Counted from the first letter of the stretch, positions 1 to 7,542 are shown. The stretch is 64,000 nucleotides of DNA from Salinilacustrithrix flava (GCA_024128875.1 JAMYFF010000001.1:186001-250000); one strand, 5' to 3'. The notes: generated by a model from the letters alone, not told the origin. Numbers and translations are program-made.

Positions 1-51
1 TCGTGAAGTGGGAGATGCTACGGCCGGTCCGGTCGCAGCACCAACTCCGGG

Positions 52-753
52 TCAGTCGACGTCGCGCTTCAGGCGGCCGGTGTCGATCCGGATGCCGGGG
101 CCCATGGTGGAGCTCACGCCGATCCGGCGGAAGTAGCGACCCTTGGCCGCGGCGGGGCGGACCCGCTGGAGCTCCTCGACCACGGCCCAGAAGTTGGCGG
201 CCAGCTGCTCGCTCTCGAAGCTGGACTTGCCGATCGGGACGTGCACGTTGCCGTAGCGGTCGGTGCGGTACTCGACCTTGCCGCCCTTGAACTCCTCGAC
301 GGCCTTGCCCACGTCGGTGGTGACGGTGCCGGTCTTGGGGTTGGGCATGAGGCCTCGGGGTCCGAGCACGCGGCCCAGCTTGCCGACGGTGGGCATCATG
401 TCGGGCGTGGCGATGGCCACGTCGAAGTCGAGCATGCCGCCGTCGACCTGCTCGGCGAGGTCGTCGCCGCCGACGTGCTCGGCGCCGGCGTCACGTGCGG
501 CCTGGGCGGCGTCGCCCTGGGCGAACACGGCGACGCGGACGTCGGTGCCGGTGCCCGACGGGAGCGCGACGGTGCCGCGCACGATCTGGTCGGCCTTGCG
601 GGGATCGACGCCGAGGCGGGCGATCAGGTCGACGGTCTCGTCGAACTTGGCGTTGGCCAGCGACCGGACGAGGTCGAGGGCCTCGGCGGGGGCGTGGGCG
701 GCCTCGCGGTCGTAGCGGGCGGTGGCGTCGCGGTAGCGCTTTCCTGCAGCCAT
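52..753 (-). CDS. rplA: 50S ribosomal protein L1
   Basis: L1 of the large ribosomal subunit binds 23S rRNA at the mobile L1 stalk near the E site; in many bacteria it also represses its own operon. The protein is 233 residues, the normal family length. The family signature is intact around residues 105-135 ([20 protein letters not shown]). An in-frame ATG at 795 would add 14 residues with no counterpart in L1 proteins, so I take the ATG at 753, which begins MAAGKRYRD. It follows rplK on the same strand after 138 bases. The 51 bases beyond its stop run off the window edge and hold no gene. Confidence 0.97.
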   Translation of the reverse strand: MAAGKRYRDATARYDREAAHAPAEALDLVRSLANAKFDETVDLIARLGVDPRKADQIVRGTVALPSGTGTDVRVAVFAQGDAAQAARDAGAEHVGGDDLAEQVDGGMLDFDVAIATPDMMPTVGKLGRVLGPRGLMPNPKTGTVTTDVGKAVEEFKGGKVEYRTDRYGNVHVPIGKSSFESEQLAANFWAVVEELQRVRPAAAKGRYFRRIGVSSTMGPGIRIDTGRLKRDVD

Positions 754-835
754 GGTGACTGGTCCTTTCAGACTCCCTCGGAGTGGAAGCGTCATCCCGG
801 GCGAGGTCCTCCCGGGCGAGTGGCGTGTTGGAGAA

Positions 836-858
836 GTTGTGAGGCGCAGCCGAGCAAC
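836..858 (-). repeat. Intergenic repeat copy A (rplK-rplA gap)
   Basis: A 23-base sequence starting GTTGTGAGG and ending GCAAC on the plus strand. It matches 20 of 23 bases of a sequence at 42941-42963 in the nuoD-nuoH gap. Its ends are complementary, extending to a 7-base stem GAAGTTG/CAACTTC. It begins 34 bases after the rplK stop. Nearby, CCCGGG occurs at 796-801 and 811-816 and could pair. Function unknown; mRNA processing or attenuation between operon genes is possible. Confidence 0.55.
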
Positions 859-891
859 TTCAACGGAGCGGAGGCCGCCCAGCGGCCGCAG

Positions 892-1320
892 CTACGCCTT
901 GACCTCGACGCCCATGGAGCGGGCGGTGCCGGCGACCTGGAGCTTGGCGGCTTCGAGGTCGTAGGCGTTGAGGTCGGGCATCTTGGTCTGGGCGATCTCT
1001 TCGAGCTGGGCCTGGGTGATCGACCCGACGACCTGGGTGCCGGTGGTGGTGGCGCCCTTCTCGAGCCCGGCGGCCTGGCGGATCAGCACCGGCGTGGGCG
1101 GGGTCTTGGTGATGAACGAGAACGTGCGGTCCTCGAAGATCGTGATCTCGACCGGGATGATCGTGCCCCGCTGGCTCTCGGTCTGGGCGTTGTAGGCCTT
1201 GCAGAAATCCATGATCGCCACACCGTGGGGACCGAGCGCGGTACCGACGGGCGGAGCAGGCGTGGCCTGCCCAGCGGGGATCTGGATCTTGACGACAGCC
1301 GCGACCTTCTTCTTGGCCAT
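892..1320 (-). CDS. rplK: 50S ribosomal protein L11
   Basis: L11 forms the base of the L7/L12 stalk, the GTPase-associated centre that contacts EF-G and EF-Tu. The protein is 142 residues, the usual size. It has the N-terminal domain ([20 protein letters not shown], near residues 11-30) with the conserved prolines and the C-terminal rRNA-binding domain ([17 protein letters not shown], near 112-128). The start ATG gives the universal MAKK beginning. It lies between nusG (113 bases upstream) and rplA. Hairpins in the nusG-rplK gap may be sites of control. Confidence 0.98.
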   Translation of the reverse strand: MAKKKVAAVVKIQIPAGQATPAPPVGTALGPHGVAIMDFCKAYNAQTESQRGTIIPVEITIFEDRTFSFITKTPPTPVLIRQAAGLEKGATTTGTQVVGSITQAQLEEIAQTKMPDLNAYDLEAAKLQVAGTARSMGVEVKA

Positions 1321-1350
1321 GGGACTTCTCTCTCTCTGGTGTGCGAGCGA

Positions 1351-1431
1351 CCGACCAGTGTGGTCGGGCAGGGCACGGATCCGCCAATCGGCGGTCCGCG
1401 TGTGGTACTTGGGGGCGCCCTCTCGGGCGCC
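1351..1431 (-). promoter_or_regulatory. Hairpin cluster in the nusG-rplK gap
   Basis: Three successive inverted repeats fill this gap. The first is GGCGCCC/GGGCGCC with a four-base loop (1414-1431), directly behind the nusG stop. The second is CCGCC/GGCGG (1381-1394). The third is CCGACCA/TGGTCGG with a three-base loop (1351-1367). The first looks like an intrinsic terminator or attenuator without a clear U tract. In other bacteria L1 binds the leader in front of rplK, so one of these may be that site, but I could not recognise the rRNA-mimic sequence. Confidence 0.5.
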
Positions 1432-1433
1432 GC

Positions 1434-2267
1434 TTACATCTTGGCGACCTGGCTGAACTCGAGCTCGACCGGGGTCTCCCGGCCGAAGATGTTCACGAGC
1501 ACCTTCACCTTGAGCTGCTCGGCGTTGAGCTCGATGACCTCACCGGAGAAGTCGGCGAAGGGGCCGTCCTTCACCCGCACGGTCTCGCCGAGCTCGTACT
1601 GCATCCGAGGCTTGATCTTGGCGGTGGCGGCCTCGGTGGCCTCGTCCTTGGTGCCGAGGAAGTTCTCGACGTCCTTGCGACGCAGCGGGGAGGGCTTGGC
1701 GCCGGCACCGACGAACCCGGTGACGCCGGGGGTGTTGCGGATCACGTACCAGGAGTCGTCGTCGAGGCGGCACCGCACGAGCAGGTAGCCGGGGAACATC
1801 TTCTTCTGGACGACGACGCGCTTGCCGTTCTTGAACTCGACGACGTCCTCGAGGGGGATGGCCACCTCGTAGATCCGCTCCTCCATGTTCATGGAGGCGG
1901 TGCGGGCCTCGAGGTTGGTCTTGACCTTCTTCTCGTAGCCGGACTGGGTGTGGACGACGTACCACTTGCCGGGACGGTCGTAGGGGCTGACGACCTCCTC
2001 GACCTCCTCGGGGACCGGCTCGACGAGGTCCTCGGCGTCGACGACCTGGACGTCGCCGCCCTCGGCATCGGGAGCATCGTCCGCGGCGTCGGACTCGTCG
2101 TCGTCGGAGGTCGCAGCGTCGGGTGTGTCGGCCTCGGCCTCGGCGGTCACCGCGTCGGGGGTCTCGGCCTCTGGGGCCTCGGCCTCGGCGGCCTCGTCGT
2201 GGTCGGTCGTGGCGTCGGTGTCGACGTCGGACACGGGGGTCTCCTCTTCGGTGGGCAGGTCGCTCAT
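1434..2267 (-). CDS. nusG: Transcription antitermination factor NusG
   Basis: NusG binds RNA polymerase and links it to Rho or the leading ribosome. The protein is 277 residues. It has an N-terminal acidic Ala/Asp/Glu/Thr-rich extension of about 100 residues, then the NGN domain ([20 protein letters not shown]), then a C-terminal KOW domain ([19 protein letters not shown]). Long acidic extensions are typical of actinobacterial NusG. The ATG at 2267 (MSDLPTEEE) overlaps the secE stop as ATGA, indicating translational coupling. The longer open frame upstream lies inside secE and is not coding. Confidence 0.97.
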   Translation of the reverse strand: MSDLPTEEETPVSDVDTDATTDHDEAAEAEAPEAETPDAVTAEAEADTPDAATSDDDESDAADDAPDAEGGDVQVVDAEDLVEPVPEEVEEVVSPYDRPGKWYVVHTQSGYEKKVKTNLEARTASMNMEERIYEVAIPLEDVVEFKNGKRVVVQKKMFPGYLLVRCRLDDDSWYVIRNTPGVTGFVGAGAKPSPLRRKDVENFLGTKDEATEAATAKIKPRMQYELGETVRVKDGPFADFSGEVIELNAEQLKVKVLVNIFGRETPVELEFSQVAKM

Positions 2268-2569
2268 CGGGCGAACAGCTCGAGGACGGCCTCGCCGAGC
2301 ACGTAGTCGAGCCCGGCGATCAGGGCGGTGAGCACGACGATGCCGAGGAACACGACGACGGAGTAGTTGGCCACCTCGGTGCGCGACGGCCAGGCGACCT
2401 TGCGCAGCTCGCCCCGGACCTCGCCGACGAACTGCCGGGGGCCGACCCGCTCGCTCTTGGGTGCGGGGCCACGCTGCTGCTGGCCGCGCGGCTGGCGGAC
2501 GGGCTCGCCCTGCTCGTTCAGCTCGCCTTGCTTCTTCAGCAGGCGGCGCTGCTCTCGGTTCATGGCCAT
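2264..2569 (-). CDS. secE: Preprotein translocase subunit SecE
   Basis: SecE is the clamp subunit of the SecYEG channel in the cytoplasmic membrane. The protein is 101 residues. A charged Gln/Arg-rich tail (1-45) is followed by the amphipathic family motif ([14 protein letters not shown]) and one membrane helix (about 69-90). This single-helix form is normal for Gram-positive and actinobacterial SecE. The first ATG (2569) has GAGG about 10 bases upstream; a second in-frame ATG lies two codons in. The stop overlaps the nusG start. Confidence 0.96.
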   Translation of the reverse strand: MAMNREQRRLLKKQGELNEQGEPVRQPRGQQQRGPAPKSERVGPRQFVGEVRGELRKVAWPSRTEVANYSVVVFLGIVVLTALIAGLDYVLGEAVLELFAR

Positions 2570-2598
2570 GACGGGTGGACCTCGGATTGCGGGGGATC

Positions 2599-2616
2599 GG
2601 TGCGCGGCGGCGCACC
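2599..2616 (-). terminator. Hairpin between tRNA-Trp and secE
   Basis: A perfect 7-base stem GGTGCGC/GCGCACC with a four-base loop lies between the tRNA 3' end and secE. No U tract follows. It may be a processing or attenuation signal separating stable tRNA from the mRNA rather than a full terminator. Confidence 0.4.
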
Positions 2617-2628
2617 CACGGGTTCGAG

Positions 2629-2701
2629 CAGGGCAGGAGGGAATCGAACCCCCAACCGCCGGTTTTGGAGACCGGTGCTCTGCCAGTTGAGCTACTGCCC
2701 T
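2629..2701 (-). tRNA. tRNA-Trp (anticodon CCA)
   Basis: A 73-base cloverleaf. The acceptor stem AGGGCAG pairs with CTGCCCT and is followed by discriminator G. It has TA at 8-9, D stem GCTC, anticodon loop CTCCAAA (CCA) and T arm GGTTCGATTCC. CCA is not encoded. tRNA-Trp directly in front of secE-nusG is a classic actinobacterial order. Confidence 0.98.
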
Positions 2702-2716
2702 CGGACGCGAAGGTTC

Positions 2717-2722
2717 ACGCTA
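2717..2722 (-). promoter_or_regulatory. Candidate -10 box for tRNA-Trp/secE
   Basis: On the minus strand this reads TAGCGT (TAnnnT). It would put the transcription start about nine bases before the tRNA 5' end at 2701. The same hexamer precedes nuoE and the glyoxalase gene. No good -35 is visible, so this is tentative. Confidence 0.4.
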
Positions 2723-2775
2723 GCACCGGCCCTCCGCCGCACCCCATCCCGCCTCGCCTGCGGCTCCGCTCCGGA

Positions 2776-3159
2776 CTAGCTCGCGAGCTCGGTCCTCCGG
2801 CTGCGAGCGGCCAGCACCAGGGCCCCGGCGGCGCCGGCCGCGGTGGCGGCGGCGAGGCCCCCGACGTAGGCCGCCCGGCGGCCGTGGAGCACCCCGCGGA
2901 TGGCGTGGCGCTCGCCCGCGTGCTCGAGGGAGGCCAGGATGTCGGCGAGCAGGCCGGGAGCGGGTTCGAGGACGTCGGTGCGCAGCGTGCGCAACGTGCG
3001 CAGCAGCCGGCGGTACTGGACCAGGTCGGCCTGGCAGCGCAGGCAGCCCTCCACGTGGCGCCGCTCCGTGCGGCTCAGCTGGTGGGTGCCGTCGGCCACG
3101 CCGCCCAGGTCCTCGGCGAGGTCGGTGCAGCGGACCGCGCTCACGGCCGGGGCTCCCAT
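2776..3159 (-). CDS. Zinc-finger anti-sigma factor, membrane-anchored
   Basis: A 127-residue protein encoded three bases after an ECF sigma gene. It contains HVEGCLRC (H35, C39, C42), the HxxxCxxC core of zinc-binding anti-sigma factors. An additional Cys (C11) could be the fourth ligand. A hydrophobic Ala/Gly-rich helix at about 94-115 suggests a membrane anchor with a very short outer tail. It probably binds and silences the neighbouring sigma factor. Whether it senses redox state, as RsrA does, cannot be told from sequence. Confidence 0.85.
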   Translation of the reverse strand: MGAPAVSAVRCTDLAEDLGGVADGTHQLSRTERRHVEGCLRCQADLVQYRRLLRTLRTLRTDVLEPAPGLLADILASLEHAGERHAIRGVLHGRRAAYVGGLAAATAAGAAGALVLAARSRRTELAS

Positions 3160-3162
3160 CGC

Positions 3163-3750
3163 TCAGCTGGCACGGATCTCTTCTCCGAGGGGCTGGTCCT
3201 CCCGGCGGGGGAAGAGGTGCTCCTTGAGCTGGCGGCGAGCCCGGTGCAGGCGCACCTTGGCCGCGGTCTCGCTGATGCCGAGCTCGGCGGCGATGTCCTC
3301 GTGGGGCAGCTCGTAGACGTCGCGGAGCACCACGACGGCCCGCAGCTTGGGCGACAGCTCGGCGAGGGCCTCCTCGAGGTCCTGGCGCAGGGCCATGGCA
3401 TCGGCCCGGGCCGCCGGGTCGCGGTCGTGGTCGGTGTCCTCGACGGTGTCGGGCAGCTCGTCGTGGCGGTGCTTGTGGCGCTTGGACATGAGCGTGTTCG
3501 CGCAGTTCGCGGTGATGCGGTACATCCAGGTCGAGAACTGGGCCTCGCCCCGGAACCGCTTCAGGCCCTTGAAGGCCCGCAGGTAGGCATCCTGCACCAC
3601 GTCTCGCGCATCCTCCTCGTTGCCGCAGAGGCGATACGCCAAGGTGTAGGTGTCGGCGTGGGTGCGCCGGACGAGCTCGTCGAAGGCACCCCGGTGCCCC
3701 TCCTGGGCCCGAGCGACCAGCTCGTCCATCTCGGTTCGCATCGCAGGCAT
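3163..3750 (-). CDS. ECF (sigma-70 family group 4) RNA polymerase sigma factor
   Basis: A 195-residue sigma factor with region 2 (AYRLCGNEEDARDVVQDAYL for core binding, then RGEAQFSTWMYRITANCAN for -10 recognition) and region 4 (YELPHEDIAAELGISETAAK, the helix-turn-helix for -35 recognition). I chose the ATG at 3750 (MPAMRTEMDEL) because AAAGGGG lies five bases upstream; the ATG at 3741 is an alternative. The anti-sigma gene follows after three bases, so the pair forms an operon. It sits, unusually, between tuf and the tRNA-Trp/secE/nusG genes. Its regulon is unknown. Confidence 0.93.
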   Translation of the reverse strand: MPAMRTEMDELVARAQEGHRGAFDELVRRTHADTYTLAYRLCGNEEDARDVVQDAYLRAFKGLKRFRGEAQFSTWMYRITANCANTLMSKRHKHRHDELPDTVEDTDHDRDPAARADAMALRQDLEEALAELSPKLRAVVVLRDVYELPHEDIAAELGISETAAKVRLHRARRQLKEHLFPRREDQPLGEEIRAS

Positions 3751-3806
3751 TCCGACCCCTTTGGGCACCAAGTGGTTACGTGACGACTCGGTGACAGCCT
3801 GCAGGC

Positions 3807-3820
3807 CTACCCGCGGGTAG
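3807..3820. promoter_or_regulatory. 14-base palindrome upstream of the sigma gene
   Basis: CTACCCGCGGGTAG is a perfect palindrome about 57 bases upstream of the sigma start. It is adjacent to the 10-base palindrome GCCTGCAGGC (3797-3806). It may be an operator or part of the sigma promoter. No ECF-type GGAAC/GTT promoter could be assigned with confidence. Confidence 0.35.
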
Positions 3821-3837
3821 CAACGCATCCCGGACGC

Positions 3838-3885
3838 GGAACGGCCGCCCCGAAGGGCGGCCGGACGTTCCGTGGTCGCTGCCAG
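3838..3885 (-). terminator. tuf terminator with 3'-end repeat element
   Basis: Seventeen bases after the tuf stop, the minus strand reads CTGGCAGCGACCACGGAAC (3885-3867). A hairpin follows: CGGCCGCCC, loop TTCG, GGGCGGCCG (3863-3842). The C(UUCG)G tetraloop is unusually stable, and GGAA/TTCC can extend the stem across a bulge. There is no long U tract. The 19-base element also occurs, in sense orientation behind genes, at 7371, 7422 and, degenerate, at 33941. Confidence 0.65.
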
Positions 3886-3901
3886 ATCTACTGGCGGCGC
3901 A

Positions 3902-5089
3902 CTACTTGAGGATCTTGGTGACGCGGCCGGCGCCCACGGTGCGACCACCCTCACGGATGGCGAAGCGCAGACCCTCATCCATCGCGATCGGGTTGATCAA
4001 GGTCACCGTCATGTCCGTGTTGTCACCCGGCATGCACATCTCCGTGCCCTCCGGCAGCTCGATCGAACCCGTGATGTCCGTCGTCCGGAAGAAGAACTGC
4101 GGCCGGTAGTTCGAGAAGAACGGCTTGTGACGGCCACCCTCATCCTTGGTCAACACATACACCGTCGACTCGAACTCGGTGTGGGGCGTGATCGAACCCG
4201 GCGCGCACAGCACCTGACCACGCTCCACCCCGTCCTTGTCGATGCCACGAAGAAGCGCACCGATGTTGTCACCAGCCTGACCCTCATCGAGCAGCTTGCG
4301 GAACATCTCCACACCCGTGCACGTCGTCTTCTGCGTGTCACGGATCCCGACGATCTCGATGTCGTCACCGACATGGATCACGCCCTGCTCCACCTTGCCC
4401 GTCACCACCGTGCCACGACCCTGGATCGAGAACACATCCTCGATCGGCATCAAGAACGGCTTGTCCAGATCACGCTCCGGCTCCGGCACGAACGAATCGA
4501 CCTGGTTCATCAGCTCCATGACCTGATCACCAGCCGCCGAATCACCCTCCAACGCCTTCAACGCCGACACCGGCACCACCGGCGCGTTGTCACCATCGAA
4601 GTCCTGATCGGAGAGAAGCTCACGCACCTCCATCTCCACCAGCTCCAACAGCTCCTCATCATCGACCATGTCGACCTTGTTCAACGCCACCACGATCGCC
4701 GGCACACCGACCTGACGAGCCAGCAGCACATGCTCACGGGTCTGGGGCATCGGACCATCCGTGGCCGCCACCACCAGAATCGCACCATCGACCTGCGCGG
4801 CACCCGTGATCATGTTCTTGATGTAATCCGCGTGACCCGGCATGTCGACATGCGCGTAATGCCGATTGTCCGTCTCGTACTCGATGTGGGACACATTGAT
4901 CGTGATCCCACGCTCCCGCTCCTCAGGCGCCTTGTCGATCATGTCGAACGCCGTCGCATTGTTCCCATCGACACGCTCCGACAACACCCGCGAGATCGCA
5001 GCCGTCAACGTCGTCTTCCCATGATCGATGTGACCCATCGTCCCGATGTTCACATGGGGCTTCGACCGATCGAACTTCTCCTTGGCCAT
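3902..5089 (-). CDS. tuf: Translation elongation factor Tu
   Basis: EF-Tu carries aminoacyl-tRNA to the ribosome. The protein is 395 residues with all three domains. GTPase motifs are GHIDHGKT (G1), RGITIN (G2), DMPGH (G3, with Met where Cys is common), NKVD (G4) and SALK (G5). GAGGAAG precedes the ATG by about eight bases. It is transcribed after tRNA-Thr and tRNA-Met, resembling the tRNA-tufB layout of E. coli. Codons are striking: many TTG, GGT, GAT, CAT and G-ending codons where neighbours use C-ending ones. A second tuf in a str operon outside the window is likely but not shown. Confidence 0.98.
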   Translation of the reverse strand: MAKEKFDRSKPHVNIGTMGHIDHGKTTLTAAISRVLSERVDGNNATAFDMIDKAPEERERGITINVSHIEYETDNRHYAHVDMPGHADYIKNMITGAAQVDGAILVVAATDGPMPQTREHVLLARQVGVPAIVVALNKVDMVDDEELLELVEMEVRELLSDQDFDGDNAPVVPVSALKALEGDSAAGDQVMELMNQVDSFVPEPERDLDKPFLMPIEDVFSIQGRGTVVTGKVEQGVIHVGDDIEIVGIRDTQKTTCTGVEMFRKLLDEGQAGDNIGALLRGIDKDGVERGQVLCAPGSITPHTEFESTVYVLTKDEGGRHKPFFSNYRPQFFFRTTDITGSIELPEGTEMCMPGDNTDMTVTLINPIAMDEGLRFAIREGGRTVGAGRVTKILK

Positions 5090-5178
5090 GGCCGTGCTTC
5101 CTCTTCGCTGTCGGTGGCGGCCGGGGTGCCGGGCGCCGGAAACGGTGTCGTGATCGATTGCGAGCGACTCGCAGTCCG

Positions 5179-5252
5179 TGGCGACGGTCGGAATCGAACC
5201 GACGACAACTCGATTATGAGCCGAGTGCTCTAACCAACTGAGCTACGTCGCC
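5179..5252 (-). tRNA. tRNA-Met (anticodon CAT, elongator type)
   Basis: A 74-base cloverleaf. Acceptor GGCGACG pairs with CGTCGCC, with discriminator A. It has TA at 8-9, D stem GCTC, anticodon loop CTCATAA and T arm GGTTCGATTCC. The anticodon stem lacks the three G-C pairs of initiator tRNA, so it is elongator Met; a lysidine-modified tRNA-Ile cannot be excluded. A 6-base hairpin (TGCGAG/CTCGCA, 5159-5173) lies just beyond the 3' end. Confidence 0.95.
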
Positions 5253-5288
5253 CTTGGTGGCGCCACCGCCGGAGCGGCGGTGACGTCG

Positions 5289-5361
5289 AGCCCCGTGTCG
5301 GAATCGAACCGACGACACCAGCCTTACCATGGCTGTGCTCTGCCGACTGAGCTAACGGGGC
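5289..5361 (-). tRNA. tRNA-Thr (anticodon GGT)
   Basis: A 73-base cloverleaf. Acceptor GCCCCGT pairs with ACGGGGC, with discriminator T. It has TA at 8-9, D stem GCTC, anticodon stem CAGCC/GGCTG around the GGT anticodon and T arm GGTTCGATTCC. It lies 36 bases upstream of tRNA-Met and is probably co-transcribed with it and tuf. Confidence 0.97.
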
Positions 5362-5457
5362 GGTGTTGCGGTGCGCGCCGGGCCGGCCCGAGAGCCGGTT
5401 CTGGCGCGGCGGGAGAGTCTACGCACGCCCGCGCCCGGCGCAAAGATCGACGCCGGC

Positions 5458-6813
5458 ATGGGCCTTCTGGCCCAGATTCGGCTCAAGTCGGGGCACCGAT
5501 CCGCCGATGATCCCCCGGTGCGACTGGAACGCCTCGTGATCGGCTCAGGCGAGCACACGCTGAGCGCCGACTTCCACCCGGAGCTCACGGTGGTCCGCGG
5601 CCTGTCCCCGAGCACGCGCGAGGCCCTCGCCGGCGAGGTCATCGATGCCCTGGCGGGTGCACGCCCGGGCGTCCACCTCGAGCTGCGCGCCGGCGGCCGC
5701 AGCCTCACCGTCTTCCGCCCGGAGACCGGCCGCCACCGCGTGATCGACACGGACTCGGTCCGCGACGTCACCGACGAGCACCTGGGGCCCGACGGAGAGA
5801 TCGATCTGTTCGCCGCCGCCGGGGTCGACCGGGCCCTGGCCCGGCGCACCATCCGCTTCACCCGCGACGACCTGGTGCCCGAGCAGGAGTCCGACGCCTG
5901 GATCGCCCGGCTCGCGGCCGCCGACCAGGAGGCGCTGTGGGACACCGCCATGCGCTGCCGGGCATCGGAGCGGCTGCTCGAGCAGGCCTCCGCCGGTGGC
6001 GGCGTGTCCGTCGACGACGCCCCGATCGTGCGCGAGATCGAGGAGCGCCACGCCGCCCTCGTCGCCGCCACCGACAGCTACGAGCGGGTCCGTCTGATCG
6101 CCCTGACGATCGGCACCATCGGTGCGCTCGGCGCCGTGGGGATGACCAACCTCGACGGCGGGCCGGCCGCGCTGCCCTTCCTGCTCGTCGCGCTCTTCGG
6201 CCTCGCGCTCGGGCTCCGCTTCCGCCGGTCGGTCGACGACGCGGCCAAGGCGGAGCGCAACGTGCTGCGCCAGGCCGGTGCCGACGACTACGCCACCTTC
6301 CACTACGAGCGGGTCAGCGCCCTGCTCGACACCGACCACGAGCGCCGGGCCTTCATGCGCGCCGTCGGCGACCACCGCCGCGCGATGGCGGCGTGGACCC
6401 AGGTGGCGGGTCCGGCCCCGCTCCCCTTCGCCCTGGAGCACGAAGACGAGGTCCGCGCCGCGGCCGAGCTGCACGCCGGGTTCGGCGATCGCTCCGGGGC
6501 CGCGATTGACGTGGCCGGCGACGTCTCCGCCGAGCTCGCCCAGGCGATCCTCGCCCGGGTCCGAGCGGTCCGGGCCCTCGCACCGGGCGATCCCCTGCCG
6601 CTGGTCGTGGACGATCCCTTCGAGGGGCTCGATCCGGAGGTCAAGCCGCAGCTGCTCGAGATGCTGGCGGCCAGCGCCGGCGACCTCCAGCTCGTCGTCG
6701 TCACCGCCGACGACGACGTGGTGGCCTGGGCCCGGGGCGAGGCCGGACGGGGCCGGATGGCGCTGGTCGAGCCGACCATCACCGACGGGGCCATCGCCGC
6801 ACCGACCGCCTGA
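5458..6813 (+). CDS. Uncharacterised RecF/SMC-like ATPase-fold protein with two membrane helices, P-loop not recognisable
   Basis: A 451-residue protein I cannot name. The N-terminus (about 17-60) follows the start of RecF/SMC-type ATPases: a beta-strand pair, then HPELTVVRGLSPSTREA, where a GxxxxGKST loop is expected but no Lys is present. Two hydrophobic segments lie near residues 220-260. The C-terminus has a clear Walker B and D-loop (LPLVVDDPFEGLDPE) followed by a strand LQLVVVTADDD. No SGG signature is seen. Upstream in-frame codons give a Pro/Arg-rich extension, so I chose ATG 5458. It could be a non-hydrolysing ATPase relative acting at the membrane. Confidence 0.8.
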   Translation: MGLLAQIRLKSGHRSADDPPVRLERLVIGSGEHTLSADFHPELTVVRGLSPSTREALAGEVIDALAGARPGVHLELRAGGRSLTVFRPETGRHRVIDTDSVRDVTDEHLGPDGEIDLFAAAGVDRALARRTIRFTRDDLVPEQESDAWIARLAAADQEALWDTAMRCRASERLLEQASAGGGVSVDDAPIVREIEERHAALVAATDSYERVRLIALTIGTIGALGAVGMTNLDGGPAALPFLLVALFGLALGLRFRRSVDDAAKAERNVLRQAGADDYATFHYERVSALLDTDHERRAFMRAVGDHRRAMAAWTQVAGPAPLPFALEHEDEVRAAAELHAGFGDRSGAAIDVAGDVSAELAQAILARVRAVRALAPGDPLPLVVDDPFEGLDPEVKPQLLEMLAASAGDLQLVVVTADDDVVAWARGEAGRGRMALVEPTITDGAIAAPTA

Positions 6814-6823
6814 GGGCGCCACG

Positions 6824-7318
6824 ATGATGGGCGTGCTCCTGCGCCCCGCCACCCCGGCCGACGCCGCTGCCACCGCCGCCATCTACAACGCGGAGGTGAC
6901 GGGGTCGCGCGTCACCTTCGACCTGGTGACCCGCACGGTCGAGGAGCAGGCGGCGTGGCTGCGGTCGCGCTCGGGGGTGCTCGAGGTGGTCGTGGCCGAG
7001 GTCGACGGTGAGGTGGCCGGGTTCGCGTCCCTGTCGCCGTACCGGGACCGGCCCGCGTACCGCACCACGGTCGAGGACTCGATCTACGTGCACGGCGACC
7101 ACCGGGGCACCGGCGTGGGTCGGGCGCTGCTCGAGGAGATCGTCGCCGTGGCCCGCGAGCGCGGCTTCCACGCCGTGATGGCCCGCATCGTGGCCGACCA
7201 CACCGCCTCGATCCGGCTCCACGCCGCGGTCGGGTTCGAGCACGTCGGGGTCGAGCGCGAGGTCGGCCGCAAGTTCGGTCGCTGGCTCGACGTCACCGTC
7301 ATGCAGCTGCTGCTCTAG
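6824..7318 (+). CDS. GNAT family N-acetyltransferase, phosphinothricin acetyltransferase-like
   Basis: A 164-residue acetyl-CoA-dependent N-acetyltransferase. Motif A (HGDHRGTGVGRALLEEIV, near 91-108) holds the R/QxxGxG/A acetyl-CoA loop. The start (LRPATPADAAATAAIYNAEV) and the end (LHAAVGFEHVGVEREVGRKF) match the Pat/Bar/YncA branch. That branch acetylates phosphinothricin, methionine sulfoximine or related amino acids; the substrate here is unknown. It starts 10 bases after the preceding gene, so the two may be co-transcribed. Two ATGs are adjacent (6824, 6827). Confidence 0.9.
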   Translation: MMGVLLRPATPADAAATAAIYNAEVTGSRVTFDLVTRTVEEQAAWLRSRSGVLEVVVAEVDGEVAGFASLSPYRDRPAYRTTVEDSIYVHGDHRGTGVGRALLEEIVAVARERGFHAVMARIVADHTASIRLHAAVGFEHVGVEREVGRKFGRWLDVTVMQLLL

Positions 7319-7368
7319 CGACGGGAGCTGGCGACGGGTGCAACCGCCTGCTGTGCGCCGACTCTGGA

Positions 7369-7424
7369 AACTGGCAGCGACCACGGAACACGGAAGAGCG
7401 TGCGTTCCGTGGTCGCTGCCAGTT
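7369..7424. terminator. 21-base perfect inverted repeat between convergent genes
   Basis: The arms 7369-7389 and 7404-7424 are perfectly complementary over 21 bases around a 14-base loop. Each arm contains CTGGCAGCGACCACGGAAC, reading away from the gene it follows: the acetyltransferase (stop 7318) on the plus strand and tRNA-Tyr (3' end 7433) on the minus strand. It should act as a two-way transcription stop or 3'-end stabiliser. Only TTCC follows on each side, not a U tract. The same 19-base sequence lies behind tuf. Confidence 0.75.
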
Positions 7425-7432
7425 CCCTAACG

Positions 7433-7515
7433 TGGGCCGGGTTGGATTTGAACCAACGAAGGCGTACGCCGACGGGTTTACAGCCCGTTCCCTTTGGCCA
7501 CTCGGGCACCGACCC
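7433..7515 (-). tRNA. tRNA-Tyr (anticodon GTA)
   Basis: An 83-base class II tRNA with a long variable arm. Acceptor GGGTCGG pairs with CCGGCCC (one G-T pair), with discriminator A. It has TG at 8-9, D stem CCCGAG, anticodon loop CTGTAAA and T arm GTTGG/CCAAC around TTCAAAT. The long extra arm with GTA identifies tyrosine. Confidence 0.97.
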
Positions 7516-7542
7516 AGGGGGCGCTCAAGGTAGCAGCGGCAC

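Noticed and set aside
1321..1433. L1 autoregulatory mRNA site in front of rplK
   Set aside because: Hairpins exist but I could not match the 23S-like L1 recognition sequence, so I only list them as possible regulatory hairpins.
3872..5233. A 453-residue frame opposite tuf
   Set aside because: It reflects the odd codon use of tuf, is rich in Arg/His/Leu, and runs into the tRNA-Met gene. No homology is apparent.
5371..5457. N-terminal extension of the ATPase-like protein
   Set aside because: The upstream in-frame codons start just 10 bases past tRNA-Thr and give a Pro/Arg-rich tail; the ATG at 5458 fits better.
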